In this document: piece by piece, positions 39,898 through 48,995 of the stretch
How positions within the stretch are numbered: the first letter of the stretch is position 1
Layout: every line of letters starts with the position of its first letter
Assembly (NCBI RefSeq): GCF_009729855.1
Contig: NZ_WODA01000007.1
Location: forward strand, 124,001-188,000
Source of the DNA: Agromyces luteolus
Lineage (GTDB): Bacteria; Actinomycetota; Actinomycetes; Actinomycetales; Microbacteriaceae
DNA length: 64,000 nucleotides
Reading direction: 5' to 3'
Translations under genes and position numbers: made by a program
The notes under the pieces: generated by a model
What the model saw: the letters and a program-made list of their open reading frames with translations, nothing else
Told to the model about the DNA's origin: nothing
The model's database searches: none

Positions 39898-42180
39898 TTG
39901 GAAGGTCCTGAAATCACGTTCGCCGAGACGACCATCGACAACGGTCGCTTCGGCACCCGCATCATCCGGTTCGAGACCGGTCGCCTCGCGCAGCAGGCGC
40001 AGGGCTCGGCCGCCGCGTACATCGACGACGAGACCATGCTGCTCTCGGCGACCTCGGTGTCGAAGCAGCCGAAGGAGCACTTCGACTTCTTCCCGCTCAC
40101 GATCGACGTCGAGGAGCGCATGTACGCCGCGGGGCGCATCCCCGGCTCGTTCTTCCGCCGCGAGGGCCGCCCCTCGACCGAGGCGATCCTCACCTGCCGC
40201 CTCATCGACCGTCCGCTGCGCCCCTCGTTCGTCGAGGGCCTGCGCAACGAGGTCCAGGTCGTCGTGACCGTCCTGGCGATCGAGCCCGACGAGCTCTACG
40301 ACGTGCTCGCCATCAACGCGGCGTCGCTCTCGACGCAGCTGTCCGGCCTGCCCTTCTCGGGCCCGGTCGGCGGCGTGCGCGTGGCCCTCATCGACGGCCA
40401 GTGGGTGGCGTTCCCGAAGCACTCGCAGCTCGAGGACGCGGTCTTCAGCATGGTCGTCGCCGGCCGTGTCGTGACCGAGGCCGACGGCTCGCAGGACGTC
40501 GCGATCATGATGATCGAGGCGGAGGCCACCGACAACGCGTGGAACCTCATCCAGGCCGGTGCCGTGAAGCCCGACGAGACCGTGATCGCGCAGGGCATCG
40601 AGGCGTCGAAGCCGTTCATCAAGCAGCTCGTCGAGGCGCAGCAGTCGGTCGCGTCGACCGCCGCGAAGCCCACCGCCGACTACCCGACGTTCCCGCCCTA
40701 CCAGAGCGAGACCTACGACGCCGTCGCCGGGCTCGCCTACGACGAGCTCAAGGGCGTCTACCAGATCGCCGGCAAGGTCGAGCGCCAGGACGCCGACGAC
40801 GCGCTCAAGTCGCGCGTCAAGGAGGCCGTCGCCGCCAAGGTCGAGGCGGGCGAGCTGCCCGAGTCGGCCAACGGCGAGGTGTCGGCCGCGTACAAGTCGG
40901 TCACGAAGCTCGTGGTCCGCTCGCGCGTGCTGTCGGAGGGCGTCCGCATCGACGGCCGCGGCCTGGCCGACATCCGTCCGCTCGACGCCGAGGTCCAGGT
41001 CATCCCGCGCGTGCACGGCTCCGCCATCTTCCAGCGCGGCGAGACCCAGATCCTCGGCGTCACCACGCTGAACATGCTGAAGCTCGAGCAGCAGATCGAC
41101 TCGCTGAGCCCGGTCACCAAGAAGCGCTACATGCACAACTACAACTTCCCGCCGTACTCGACGGGTGAGACGGGTCGTGTGGGTTCGCCCAAGCGCCGCG
41201 AGATCGGCCACGGCGCGCTCGCCGAGCGTGCGCTCGTGCCGGTGCTGCCGACGCGCGAGGAGTTCCCCTATGCCATCCGCCAGGTCTCCGAGGCGCTCGG
41301 CTCGAACGGCTCGACCTCGATGGGCTCGGTCTGCGCCTCGACGCTGTCGCTCCTGAACGCCGGCGTGCCCCTGCGCGCGCCGGTCGCGGGCATCGCGATG
41401 GGCCTCATCTCCGACACCGTCGACGGTGAGACCCGCTACGCGGCGCTCACCGACATCCTCGGCGCGGAGGACGCGCTCGGCGACATGGACTTCAAGGTCG
41501 CCGGCACGTCGGAGTTCGTCACGGCGATCCAGCTCGACACCAAGCTCGACGGCATCCCCGCCTCGGTGCTCGCGGGCGCGCTGACCCAGGCGAAGGAGGC
41601 GCGCACCACGATCCTGCAGGTGCTGAACGCCGCCATCGACGGCCCCGACGAGATGGCGCCCACCGCGCCGCGCGTCATCAGCGTGCAGATCCCGGTCGAC
41701 AAGATCGGCGAGCTCATCGGCCCCAAGGGCAAGACGATCAACGGCATCCAGGACGACACGGGCGCCGAGATCTCGATCGAGGAGGACGGCACCGTCTACA
41801 TCGGCGCGACCGACGGCCCAACGGCCGAGGCCGCCCGTGCCGCGGTGAACGCGATCGCCAACCCGACCAACCCCGAGGTCGGCGAGCAGTTCCTCGGCAC
41901 GGTCGTGAAGATCGCCGCCTTCGGCGCCTTCATCTCGCTGCTGCCCGGCAAGGACGGCCTGCTGCACATCTCCGAGGTGCGCAAGCTCGCCGGCGGCAAG
42001 CGCGTCGAGAACGTCGAGGACGTCCTCGGCGTCGGCCAGAAGATCCTCGTCGAGATCACCAAGGTCGACGACCGCGGCAAGCTCTCGCTCGCGCCCGTCA
42101 TCGCGGAGGAGGCCGACACCAACGGCCGCGCCGCGACCGGCGAGCACGCCGAGGCTCCCGCCGAGGGCGTCGACGCGTAA
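39898..42180 (+). CDS. pnp: Polyribonucleotide nucleotidyltransferase (PNPase)
   Basis: 760 residues, normal length. Phosphorolytic 3'-5' exoribonuclease in mRNA turnover. Two RNase PH domains (about 15-150 and 345-545) flank a helical domain; a KH domain ([18 protein letters not shown], about 600-660) and an S1 domain ([28 protein letters not shown], 665-735) follow. FFRREGRPS and the [19 protein letters not shown] active-site blocks are present. The TTG start is set by AAAGGAGA at eight bases and by the conserved N-terminus; no ATG or GTG fits. The long leader suggests autoregulation. Confidence 0.97.
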   Translation: MEGPEITFAETTIDNGRFGTRIIRFETGRLAQQAQGSAAAYIDDETMLLSATSVSKQPKEHFDFFPLTIDVEERMYAAGRIPGSFFRREGRPSTEAILTCRLIDRPLRPSFVEGLRNEVQVVVTVLAIEPDELYDVLAINAASLSTQLSGLPFSGPVGGVRVALIDGQWVAFPKHSQLEDAVFSMVVAGRVVTEADGSQDVAIMMIEAEATDNAWNLIQAGAVKPDETVIAQGIEASKPFIKQLVEAQQSVASTAAKPTADYPTFPPYQSETYDAVAGLAYDELKGVYQIAGKVERQDADDALKSRVKEAVAAKVEAGELPESANGEVSAAYKSVTKLVVRSRVLSEGVRIDGRGLADIRPLDAEVQVIPRVHGSAIFQRGETQILGVTTLNMLKLEQQIDSLSPVTKKRYMHNYNFPPYSTGETGRVGSPKRREIGHGALAERALVPVLPTREEFPYAIRQVSEALGSNGSTSMGSVCASTLSLLNAGVPLRAPVAGIAMGLISDTVDGETRYAALTDILGAEDALGDMDFKVAGTSEFVTAIQLDTKLDGIPASVLAGALTQAKEARTTILQVLNAAIDGPDEMAPTAPRVISVQIPVDKIGELIGPKGKTINGIQDDTGAEISIEEDGTVYIGATDGPTAEAARAAVNAIANPTNPEVGEQFLGTVVKIAAFGAFISLLPGKDGLLHISEVRKLAGGKRVENVEDVLGVGQKILVEITKVDDRGKLSLAPVIAEEADTNGRAATGEHAEAPAEGVDA

Positions 42181-42197
42181 GCGCTCGATCCCGGCAC

Positions 42198-42233
42198 CGG
42201 ATGCCCGTCCCGATTCGTCGGGGCGGGCATCCG
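42198..42233. terminator. UUCG-capped bidirectional terminator
   Basis: CGGATGCCCG plus CCCGA pair with their complements around TTCG, giving a 16-bp stem with one G-T wobble in the gap between pnp and the convergent SDR gene. Confidence 0.85.
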
Positions 42234-42262
42234 TCGTCTCGCCGGTCCTCGGTCGCGGGTGG

Positions 42263-43111
42263 CTACGAGCGGGTGTCGGCCGCGGCCGCGACGATGCCGC
42301 GCATGACGTTCCAGTACCCGACGGGTGCGACGCGCGTGACGAGGTCGCTGAGTCGCGAGTCGCGGCCGATGAACACGCGCGGGCGGCGCCGCACGATGCC
42401 GTCCACGATCCGCTCGGCCGCCTGAGCCGGCGTCGTGCGGTACAGGGCCGCCTGCGCGTCGGCGGCGCGGGCTGCGGCGCCCGGCGCGACGGCGGCGGCG
42501 ACGCGGGCGTGGTGGATGATGCCGGTCTGCACGCCGCCGGGGTAGATCGCCGAGACCGAGACATCCGTCGCCTCGAGCTCGTGTCGGAGCGCGTCGGTGA
42601 ACCCCCGCACGGCGAACTTCGACGTGACGTAGGGCACTCGGCCGGCCGGCGCGGCGAGACCGTAGAGGCTCGACACGTTGGCGACGTGCGCGTCGCCTGC
42701 CGCGATGAGGGCGGGGAGGAAGGCCTTCGTCATCGCGACCGTGCCCCACAGGTTGACGTCGACGACCCAGCGGAACTCCTCGAGCGTCGCCTGCTCGAAG
42801 CTGCCGAGCATCGAGACGCCCGCGCAGTTGAGGAGGATGCTCGGGGCGCGATCGTGGGCCGCGGCGACCGCGTCGGGGAGGGCGGCGACCGCGCCGAGGT
42901 CGGCGAGGTCGATCACGTGGGTGCTGGCGGACGCGCCGCGGGCGCGCAGCGCGCTCGCGAGCCCCTCGAGCGCCGCCGCGTCGCGGTCGACGAGTGCCAG
43001 GGCGCACCCTCGCCCGGCGAGCAGCTCGGCCGAAGCCCGGCCCATCCCGCTCCCGGCTCCGGTGACGACGGCGAGCCGGCCGTCGAGCTGCAGGGGACGT
43101 CGGCGTGCCAT
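42263..43111 (-). CDS. Short-chain dehydrogenase/reductase
   Basis: 282 residues. TGAGSGMG binds NAD(P), NCAG is the structural block, and the catalytic set is Ser in NVSSLYG with YVTSK (Tyr-x-x-x-Lys). The C-terminal extension (RRRPRVFIGRDSRLSDLVTRVAPVG) resembles membrane-associated SDRs acting on lipids or alcohols. The substrate is unknown. GAAGGAG precedes the ATG. Confidence 0.9.
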   Translation of the reverse strand: MARRRPLQLDGRLAVVTGAGSGMGRASAELLAGRGCALALVDRDAAALEGLASALRARGASASTHVIDLADLGAVAALPDAVAAAHDRAPSILLNCAGVSMLGSFEQATLEEFRWVVDVNLWGTVAMTKAFLPALIAAGDAHVANVSSLYGLAAPAGRVPYVTSKFAVRGFTDALRHELEATDVSVSAIYPGGVQTGIIHHARVAAAVAPGAAARAADAQAALYRTTPAQAAERIVDGIVRRRPRVFIGRDSRLSDLVTRVAPVGYWNVMRGIVAAAADTRS

Positions 43112-43216
43112 GGTGCTCCTTCGCGGGGGTGTTCGGGCAGTACACCCTGACACGTGAGGCGCGACGATCCAAACCCGAGCGGTGCGAGCGATTCGCGGGC
43201 GCAGCTCGGGTGCGGG

Positions 43217-43432
43217 TCACATGAGCGTCAGGCGTGCCGCCGAGTGGGCGCGGGCGTTCTCCGCGTGCGCGTCGCGCGCGGCCGACCGCTCGGCGATGGC
43301 GCGAAGCATCCGCTCGCGATCGGTGCGCCGGATGGTGCGGCGTCGACCCCATCGCGCGAGCGCGAGGCCCGTGCGCACGGCCAGGTCGGAGAGCCGGCCC
43401 GACGCGGGGGAGACGGTGAGCGTGTTCATCAT
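43217..43432 (-). CDS. Small basic protein coupled to the ArsR-like regulator
   Basis: 71 residues, not assigned to a family. A segment LAVRTGLALARWGRRRTIRRTDRERMLRAIAERSAARDAHAENAR split over residues 17-62 is strongly basic and probably amphipathic. Its ATG overlaps the stop codon of the regulator gene, with GGAGCGGAGGG just upstream, so the two are translated together. A second ATG three bases later could also be used. Confidence 0.6.
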   Translation of the reverse strand: MMNTLTVSPASGRLSDLAVRTGLALARWGRRRTIRRTDRERMLRAIAERSAARDAHAENARAHSAARLTLM

Positions 43433-44118
43433 CCCTCCGCTCCGTCGATGTCGGTCGCCTGCCCGCGAACCAGGGGGAAGGCGTTGATGTGAATCTGCAC
43501 GGGACGCGACCCGGGCGACGGCGTCTTCTTGTAGGCGTCGATGTACTTCTTCAGCACGACGTCGATGTCGGTCACGAGTCCGTGCAGCTGCTCGGGCGTG
43601 AGCTTGAGGTTGATCGTGTCGGAGGTCGCGATGTCGAGCCAGTCACTGCCGAACACCTCCTCGCCCGTGGTCAGGAACTCGCGGAAGTTCTGCTCGCGCG
43701 AGCGGAACCACTCGTCTTCGACCAGCTTGACCGCGAGCCGATCGGCGCTGCCCGGTGGGAGGCTGCGCGCGTCGGGGATCGCGATCGAGCCCGGCCGCCG
43801 TTCCCACCAGCGCTCGCGACCCGTGCCGCGACCCTCGACCTCCTGCACGAGGCCGGCCTTGGCGAGCTGCCGGAGGTGGTAGCTCGTCGCGCCGCTCGAT
43901 TCGCCGAGTCGCTCGGCGAGCCCGCTGGCCGTGAACGGGCCGTAGGTCGAGAGCTCGTCGTAGATCTGCACCCTGAGCGGATGCGCCAGGCTCTTCAGGC
44001 TCTCGGACGAGAGCACGTGGTCGATGCCCGGGTGCCGGGTGCTGCTCGGCCACGATTCGAGGTCGTTCGTGCGCTCACCGTCGTTCGTCTGCTCGCCGTC
44101 GTTCGTCTGCTCGTCCAT
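43429..44118 (-). CDS. ArsR-like winged-helix transcriptional regulator
   Basis: 229 residues. After a repetitive N-terminus (EQTNDG, EQTNDG, ERTND) comes a winged helix (about 40-105: SLKSLAHPLRVQIYDELSTYG, ASGLAERLGESSGATSYHLRQLAKAGLV) and a 110-residue C-terminal effector domain. No metal-binding cysteine pair is visible, so it is not a classical metal sensor. ATG 44118 lies six bases after a -10 box; a longer in-frame reading starting 21 bases upstream would run through the operator repeats and is rejected. It probably represses itself through the array at 44121-44184. Confidence 0.85.
   Translation of the reverse strand: MDEQTNDGEQTNDGERTNDLESWPSSTRHPGIDHVLSSESLKSLAHPLRVQIYDELSTYGPFTASGLAERLGESSGATSYHLRQLAKAGLVQEVEGRGTGRERWWERRPGSIAIPDARSLPPGSADRLAVKLVEDEWFRSREQNFREFLTTGEEVFGSDWLDIATSDTINLKLTPEQLHGLVTDIDVVLKKYIDAYKKTPSPGSRPVQIHINAFPLVRGQATDIDGAEG
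44062..44115 (-). repeat. 18-base repeat coding for the regulator's N-terminus
   Basis: Three near-identical units based on TCGTTCGTCTGCTCGCCG encode EQTNDG repeats. The reading frame is kept. Confidence 0.85.
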
Positions 44119-44184
44119 GATGCAAAGGTATCTCTGCAAAGATCTCTTTGCAAGAGTTTCTTTGCAGCGATTTCTTTGCAGGCG
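44119..44184 (-). promoter_or_regulatory. 14-base phased TGCA array containing the regulator's promoter
   Basis: TGCA recurs exactly every 14 bases at 44121, 44135, 44149, 44163 and 44177, with the consensus TGCAAAGATNTCTT. The second and third units form a perfect 18-bp palindrome (44135-44152). On the minus strand TTGCAA (44148-44153) and TACCTT (44125-44130) make a promoter with a 17-base spacer, and TACCTT ends six bases before the ATG. The operator thus covers the whole promoter. Confidence 0.75.
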
Positions 44185-44643
44185 TCAGCGGTCGAGCAAC
44201 GGCCCCACGCGGTAGGGGATCAGCTCACCCATCGCGAGCGAGGTCTCGGTGCGCTCGACCCCCTCGATCGCGAGGATCTCCTCGTCGATGCGGAACAGGT
44301 CGTGCGCGTCGCGGCACACGACCCGCACGAGCAGGTCGATCTGCCCCGAGAGGCCGTGCGCCTGGATCACCTCGGGGATCTCGGCGAGCGCCGCGACCAC
44401 CTCGGAGAGCACCTTCTGCCGCGCGTGCACCGCGACGAACGCCTCGAGCGGGTAGCCGAGCGGGCTCGGGTCGATGCTCCGCTCGAACGAGAGGAAGGCG
44501 CCGGATGCCTCGAGCCGCGCCATGCGCGCCTGGACCGTGTTCCGGCTCATCCGCAGCCGTTCGGCGAGAGCGACGACCGTCGCCCGCGGATCGGCCGCGA
44601 GGGCCCTGAGCAGTGCGCGGTCGACGGGGTCGTAGCCGGTCAT
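44185..44643 (-). CDS. Lrp/AsnC-family regulator, BkdR-like
   Basis: 152 residues. The N-terminal HTH (DRALLRALAADPRATVVALAERLRMSRNTVQARMARLEASGAF) and the C-terminal RAM ligand domain (AFVAVHARQKVLSEVVAALAEIPEVIQAHGLSGQIDLLVRVVC) are split here for length. Lrp proteins bind amino acids and often control branched-chain amino acid genes. It is divergent from the 2-oxoacid dehydrogenase operon, with a dyad over that operon's -35, so it is the likely regulator. TAACGT eight bases upstream of ATG is a -10 candidate. Confidence 0.9.
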   Translation of the reverse strand: MTGYDPVDRALLRALAADPRATVVALAERLRMSRNTVQARMARLEASGAFLSFERSIDPSPLGYPLEAFVAVHARQKVLSEVVAALAEIPEVIQAHGLSGQIDLLVRVVCRDAHDLFRIDEEILAIEGVERTETSLAMGELIPYRVGPLLDR

Positions 44644-44689
44644 ACCGCCACACGTTAGCACCGACATCCGGCCTGTCACCATGCAACAT

Positions 44690-44739
44690 GCTCAACACGA
44701 TCATCGTTGCTTGAGCCGAATGCCAGATCGTCGTACCCT
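44690..44739 (+). promoter_or_regulatory. 2-oxoacid dehydrogenase promoter with Lrp-type dyad
   Basis: GCTCAA (44690-44695) and TTGAGC (44711-44716) form a dyad with a 15-base centre that itself contains CAAC...GTTG. TTGAGC is also the -35 box; 17 bases on is the -10 TACCCT (44734-44739). A bound Lrp-like protein would cover the -35. Confidence 0.6.
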
Positions 44740-44809
44740 TCGAGTACCCGGCATCGGCGCCGGTGCGAGGCTGCCCACAAGGCGGCCGAGCCGACACGGA
44801 GGTTCGACG

Positions 44810-45937
44810 ATGACCCCTTCCGACCGAGAGGCGACCGGGCTGCTGACCCGCCCCGACGACCTCGTCCGACTCCTCGACGCGACCGGCCGTCGCCACGCGA
44901 ACCCCGAGTTCGATCCGTGGGTCGCCGACGTCGACGTCGATGCCCTGGTCGACCTGCACCGCGAGATGGTCGTGGTCCGCCGGCTCGACGCCGAGGCCAC
45001 CGCCCTGCAGCGCCAGGGCGAGCTCGCCCTGTGGCCCCCGCTCGCCGGACAGGAGGCCGCGCAGATCGGCTCGGCGCGCGCCCTGCACGACGACGACTTC
45101 GTGTTCTCCAGCTACCGCGAGCACGCCATCGCATGGCTCCGCGGTGTCCGCCCCGACGAGCTGCTGAGCGTCTGGCGCGGCGCGGCGGCGTCCGGGTGGG
45201 ACCCGTACGAGAAGCGGATGGCGATCCCCAACATCATCATCGGCGCGCAGTCGCTGCACGCCGTCGGCTGGGCGATGGGCGCGAAGTGGGAGGCCTCGAG
45301 CGCCGCCTCGATCGCGTACTTCGGCGACGGCGCGACGAGCGAGGGCGACGTCAACGAGGCGCTCGTGTTCGCCTCGAGCTTCGACGCGCCCGTCGTGTTC
45401 TTCTGCCAGAACAACGGGTGGGCGATCTCCGAGCCCGTCGGCCTGCAGTCGAAGCAGCCGCTCGCGCGCCGCGCCGACGGCTTCGGCATGCCCGGCATCC
45501 GGGTCGACGGCAACGACGTGCTCGCCGTGCTCGCGGTCACCCGCTGGGCGCTCGACCGCGCCCGCCGCGGCGAGGGCCCCGCGTTCATCGAGGCCGTCAC
45601 CTACCGCATGGGCCCGCACACCACGGCCGACGACCCGAAGCGCTACCGCACCGACGACGACCTCGCCGAGTGGCGCGAGCGCGACCCGATCACGCGGTTG
45701 CACGCCTTCCTCGCGGCATCCGGCGCCGACATGGAGGCCGTCGACGCCGACGCGAAGGCCGCCGCCGACCGCGCCGCGGCCGAGCTGCGCGCCGGGATCA
45801 CCGCGATCCCCGACCCGGAGCCCATGAGCGTGTTCGACCACGTGTACGCCGAGCCGAACAGCCACCTCGAGCGCCAGCGCGACCGCTACGCGCGGTACCT
45901 GGCGATGTTCGACGAGAGCGCGGAGGGCGCCCGATGA
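44810..45937 (+). CDS. bkdA: 2-oxoacid dehydrogenase E1 alpha subunit (branched-chain type)
   Basis: 375 residues. Decarboxylates a 2-oxo acid with thiamine diphosphate as the first step of the E1-E2-E3 complex. The ThDP motif GDGATSEGDVNEALVFASSFDAPVVFFCQNN (split at about 170-200) and SSYREHAIAWLRG and YRMGPHTTADDP are typical of E1 alpha. Its mycobacterial counterpart PdhA (Rv2497c) is part of a branched-chain keto acid dehydrogenase, and the leucine pathway genes nearby support the same here. CGGAGG sets the start. Confidence 0.9.
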   Translation: MTPSDREATGLLTRPDDLVRLLDATGRRHANPEFDPWVADVDVDALVDLHREMVVVRRLDAEATALQRQGELALWPPLAGQEAAQIGSARALHDDDFVFSSYREHAIAWLRGVRPDELLSVWRGAAASGWDPYEKRMAIPNIIIGAQSLHAVGWAMGAKWEASSAASIAYFGDGATSEGDVNEALVFASSFDAPVVFFCQNNGWAISEPVGLQSKQPLARRADGFGMPGIRVDGNDVLAVLAVTRWALDRARRGEGPAFIEAVTYRMGPHTTADDPKRYRTDDDLAEWRERDPITRLHAFLAASGADMEAVDADAKAAADRAAAELRAGITAIPDPEPMSVFDHVYAEPNSHLERQRDRYARYLAMFDESAEGAR

Positions 45938-46944
45938 CGACCATCACCTTCGGCAAGGCCATCAACGAGGGGCTCCGCCGTGCGCTCGCCGACGACGACA
46001 CGGTCGTGCTGATGGGCGAGGACATCGGCACCCTCGGCGGCGTGTTCCGCATCACCGACGGCCTCAAGGCCGAGTTCGGCGAGCACCGCGTGGTCGACAC
46101 GCCCCTCTCCGAGGCGGGCATCGTCGGCACGGCCGTCGGGCTCGCTTACCGCGGGTTCCGCCCCGTCGTCGAGATCCAGTTCGACGGGTTCGTCTACCCC
46201 GCGTTCGACCAGATCGTCGCGCAGGTCGCGAAGCTCCACTACCGTTCGCGCGGAACGGTGCGCATGCCCATGGTCATCCGCATCCCGTTCGGCGGCGGCA
46301 TCGGCGCCGCCGAGCACCACTCCGAGTCGCCCGAGGCGTACTTCACGCACACCGCGGGCCTGCGCGTCATCGCGTGCTCGAACCCCGCCGACGCCTACGT
46401 GATGATCCGGCAGGCGATCGCGAGCGACGACCCCGTGGTCTTCCTCGAACCGAAGCGCCGGTACCACGTCAAGGGCGAGGTCGACCTCGAGGCGAACCTG
46501 GCCGACGCACGACCCATGGGCGTCGCGACGACGGTCGCGGCCGGCGACGACGTCACGCTCGTCACGTACGGGGCGCTCGTGCAGACCGCGAAGGATGCCG
46601 CGACCGCCGCCGCGGAGGACGACGTGTCGATCGAGGTCATCGACCTGCGCTCGCTCGCGCCCGTCGACTACGCGACGATCGAGGCATCCGTGCGCCGCAC
46701 GGGCCGGCTCGTCGTCGCGCACGAGGCCGGCGAGCAGGGCGGCGTCGGCGCCGAGATCGCCGCGTCGATCACCGAGCGCTGCTTCGACTTCCTCGAGGCC
46801 GCGCCGGTCCGCGTGACGGGGCACGACATCCCGTACCCGCCGGCGAAGCTCGAGCAGTACCACCTGCCCGACCTCGACCGCATCCTCGACGGCGTCGACC
46901 GCGCCCTCGGCCGGCCGAACTCGCTCTCGGAGGTGGACGCGTGA
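45934..46944 (+). CDS. bkdB: 2-oxoacid dehydrogenase E1 beta subunit
   Basis: 336 residues. Pairs with E1 alpha to form the decarboxylase. GEDIGTLGGVFRITDGL, DTPLSEAGIVGTAVGLAYRG, EIQFDGFVYPAFDQI and EHHSESPEAYF are the family blocks. ATGA overlap with the upstream stop shows translational coupling. Branched-chain substrate is inferred from context. Confidence 0.92.
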   Translation: MTTITFGKAINEGLRRALADDDTVVLMGEDIGTLGGVFRITDGLKAEFGEHRVVDTPLSEAGIVGTAVGLAYRGFRPVVEIQFDGFVYPAFDQIVAQVAKLHYRSRGTVRMPMVIRIPFGGGIGAAEHHSESPEAYFTHTAGLRVIACSNPADAYVMIRQAIASDDPVVFLEPKRRYHVKGEVDLEANLADARPMGVATTVAAGDDVTLVTYGALVQTAKDAATAAAEDDVSIEVIDLRSLAPVDYATIEASVRRTGRLVVAHEAGEQGGVGAEIAASITERCFDFLEAAPVRVTGHDIPYPPAKLEQYHLPDLDRILDGVDRALGRPNSLSEVDA

Positions 46945-48386
46945 GCACCATCCGCGACTTCGCGCTGCCCGATCTCGGCGAGGGACTCACCGAGTCGGAG
47001 ATCGTGGCCTGGCGCGTCCAGGTCGGCGATCACGTCGAGCTCAACCAGATCATCGCCGACGTCGAGACCGCCAAGGCCGTCGTCGAGCTGCCGTCGCCGT
47101 TCGAAGGCACCGTCACCGCGCTGCACGCGGCCGAGGGCGAGACCGTGAACGTCGGCGAGAAGCTGTTCTCGTGCGACACCGGCGGGCCGGGCGATGCGCC
47201 GGCGGCTGCGACCCCTGTCGAGACGGATGCCGCGGCCGCGGCGTCGACGTCGGCGGCGACCGGCCCGGCGGAGGCGCAGGAACCGGCTTCCGCCTCCGCC
47301 GAGCCCGCCGAGGCGCGCGAGCCCACGCTCGTCGGCTACGGCGCGGGCGCCGAGCGCGGCCCGAAGCGGCGGCCGCGCCGGCTCGGCGGCGCCGCGCTCA
47401 GCGACGACCTCGTCCCGGCACCGCCCGAGCACGACCGCATCGAACCCGACACGGCGACGCATCCGCGCGGCAACGGCGACGGCACCGGCCGCGGCGAGCG
47501 GCCGCGATCGACGCCGCCCGTGCGCAAGCTCGCGCGCGACCTCGGGGTCGACCTCGAACAGGTCGTCGGCACGGGCGAACGCGGGCTCATCACGCGGTCC
47601 GACGTCGAGGCCGCGGCATCCGCGACCGCGAGCACGCCGCAGCAACCCGTGTCGCAGCCCACGCACGGTGCCCGCGAGGCCGCGTCCACCGAGACCCGCG
47701 TCCCCATCAAGGGCGTGCGCAAGCACACCGCGGCGGCGATGGTCCGGAGCGCCTTCACCGCGCCGCACGTCACGGAGTTCCTCACGGTCGACGTGACCGC
47801 GACGATGGAACTGCTCGCCGGCATCCGCGCGGATCGCGCGTACGCGGGCCGCAAGGTGACCCCGCTCACGGTCGTCGCCAAGGCGCTCTGCATCGCCGCG
47901 GCCCGTACGCCCGAGGTGAACTCGCGGTGGGACGAGGAGGCCCAGGAGATCGTGCGCTTCGGCCACGTGAACCTCGGCATCGCCGCGGCGACCGAGCGCG
48001 GGCTCGTCGTGCCGAACGTCAAGGGCGCCGAGCGGATGACGCTCATCGAACTCGCCGACGCGATCGCCTCGCTCGCCGACACGGCGCGCGCCGGGCGCAC
48101 CGCGCCGGCCGACCTCACGGGCGGCACGATCTCGATCACGAACATCGGCGTCTTCGGGATCGACGCCGGCACGCCGATCCTGAACCCGGGGGAGGCGGCG
48201 ATCCTCGCGATGGGCGCGGTGCGCCGGACCCCGTGGGAGCACCGCGGCGAGATCGCGCTCCGCGACGTCATGACGCTCTCGCTCTCGTTCGACCACCGCC
48301 TGGTCGACGGCGAGCAGGGCTCGCGCTTCCTCGCCGACGTCGGGCGGATCCTCCGCGAGCCGGGCCTCGCGCTCACGATGGCCTGA
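46941..48386 (+). CDS. bkdC: 2-oxoacid dehydrogenase E2, dihydrolipoamide acyltransferase
   Basis: 481 residues. One lipoyl domain (1-80, lipoyl-Lys45 in DVETAKAVVE), an Ala/Pro-rich linker, an E1/E3-binding domain (about 190-228, PPVRKLARDLGVDLEQVVGTG) and the catalytic domain (255-481) with SFDHRLVDGE (His452, Asp456). It transfers the acyl group to CoA; with leucine-derived keto acid the product is isovaleryl-CoA. GTG overlaps the E1 beta stop by four bases. No E3 (lpd) gene is in the window. Confidence 0.93.
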   Translation: MSTIRDFALPDLGEGLTESEIVAWRVQVGDHVELNQIIADVETAKAVVELPSPFEGTVTALHAAEGETVNVGEKLFSCDTGGPGDAPAAATPVETDAAAAASTSAATGPAEAQEPASASAEPAEAREPTLVGYGAGAERGPKRRPRRLGGAALSDDLVPAPPEHDRIEPDTATHPRGNGDGTGRGERPRSTPPVRKLARDLGVDLEQVVGTGERGLITRSDVEAAASATASTPQQPVSQPTHGAREAASTETRVPIKGVRKHTAAAMVRSAFTAPHVTEFLTVDVTATMELLAGIRADRAYAGRKVTPLTVVAKALCIAAARTPEVNSRWDEEAQEIVRFGHVNLGIAAATERGLVVPNVKGAERMTLIELADAIASLADTARAGRTAPADLTGGTISITNIGVFGIDAGTPILNPGEAAILAMGAVRRTPWEHRGEIALRDVMTLSLSFDHRLVDGEQGSRFLADVGRILREPGLALTMA

Positions 48387-48450
48387 GCCGACGGGAGGAG
48401 GTTCCGGGTCGGGGGTGGCGGCTCGTCCGGCGAGCGAGCACCATGGCCGC

Positions 48451-48759
48451 ATGGACGAGCACACCCCGCTGTCCCGGGCGGATGTCGCGGCCGACCTCGA
48501 CGGCACGGGATTCCGACACGACGGCGAGCGCCTGATCGCGGAATTCCGCACTGCGGATTTCGCGGCCGCGGTGCGGCTGCTCGACGCCGTCGCGGCCGAG
48601 GCGGATGCGATGAATCATCATCCCGACGTGCGCCTCGGGTGGGGTCGCATCGAATTCGATCTCCTCTCGCACGACGTCGGCGGCGTCACGGCGAGGGATG
48701 TCGCGCTCGCGCGGCGGATCGGCGAGATCGCGGCCCGGCAGGGCGCGACGCTCGGGTGA
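48451..48759 (+). CDS. 4a-hydroxytetrahydrobiopterin dehydratase (pterin carbinolamine dehydratase)
   Basis: 102 residues. The catalytic segment EADAMNHHPDVRLGWGRIE and the closing DVALARRIGEIA match the family. It regenerates the pterin cofactor after aromatic amino acid hydroxylation, though many bacteria without hydroxylase keep it for molybdopterin or another role. No binding site is seen; CACCAT six bases before ATG is -10-like. Confidence 0.85.
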   Translation: MDEHTPLSRADVAADLDGTGFRHDGERLIAEFRTADFAAAVRLLDAVAAEADAMNHHPDVRLGWGRIEFDLLSHDVGGVTARDVALARRIGEIAARQGATLG

Positions 48760-48995
48760 TCCCGCGGTCGCCCTGGATGCCTCCGAGGACGATTCCCCGC
48801 GGCGACCGTGCATTGCGCGCCGAAAGGCGAATTCGGGCGTGCGCACGGCCGCGCGAATTGCAGGAAAGGTCGGTGCGCCGAAGAATTCTCCACATCCGTC
48901 GGGAATGTGCGCAATTCCAATGGATTCGTAATTATGCTCGGAATAGCCCGTTCCCAGAGAATCCCGCGGAACCACCGCAGAAATGGAAGTGCACA
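48760..48995 (+). promoter_or_regulatory. Relatively AT-rich lsr2 upstream region with -10 TATGCT
   Basis: 236 bases without a gene, visibly richer in A/T (runs such as GAATTC, GGATTCGTAATTATG) than the surroundings. TATGCT at 48933-48938 is a good -10. Lsr2 binds AT-rich DNA, so autoregulation here is plausible. Confidence 0.5.

Noticed and set aside
44119..44184. Phased repeats as a replication origin or CRISPR array
   Set aside because: There are only about four and a half short units, no DnaA boxes, rep or cas genes, and the array lies exactly on a promoter.
44810..48386. Pyruvate dehydrogenase as the firm assignment
   Set aside because: Actinobacteria normally use AceE for pyruvate; the split E1 with an Lrp regulator and leucine genes nearby favours branched-chain keto acids, although sequence alone cannot exclude pyruvate.
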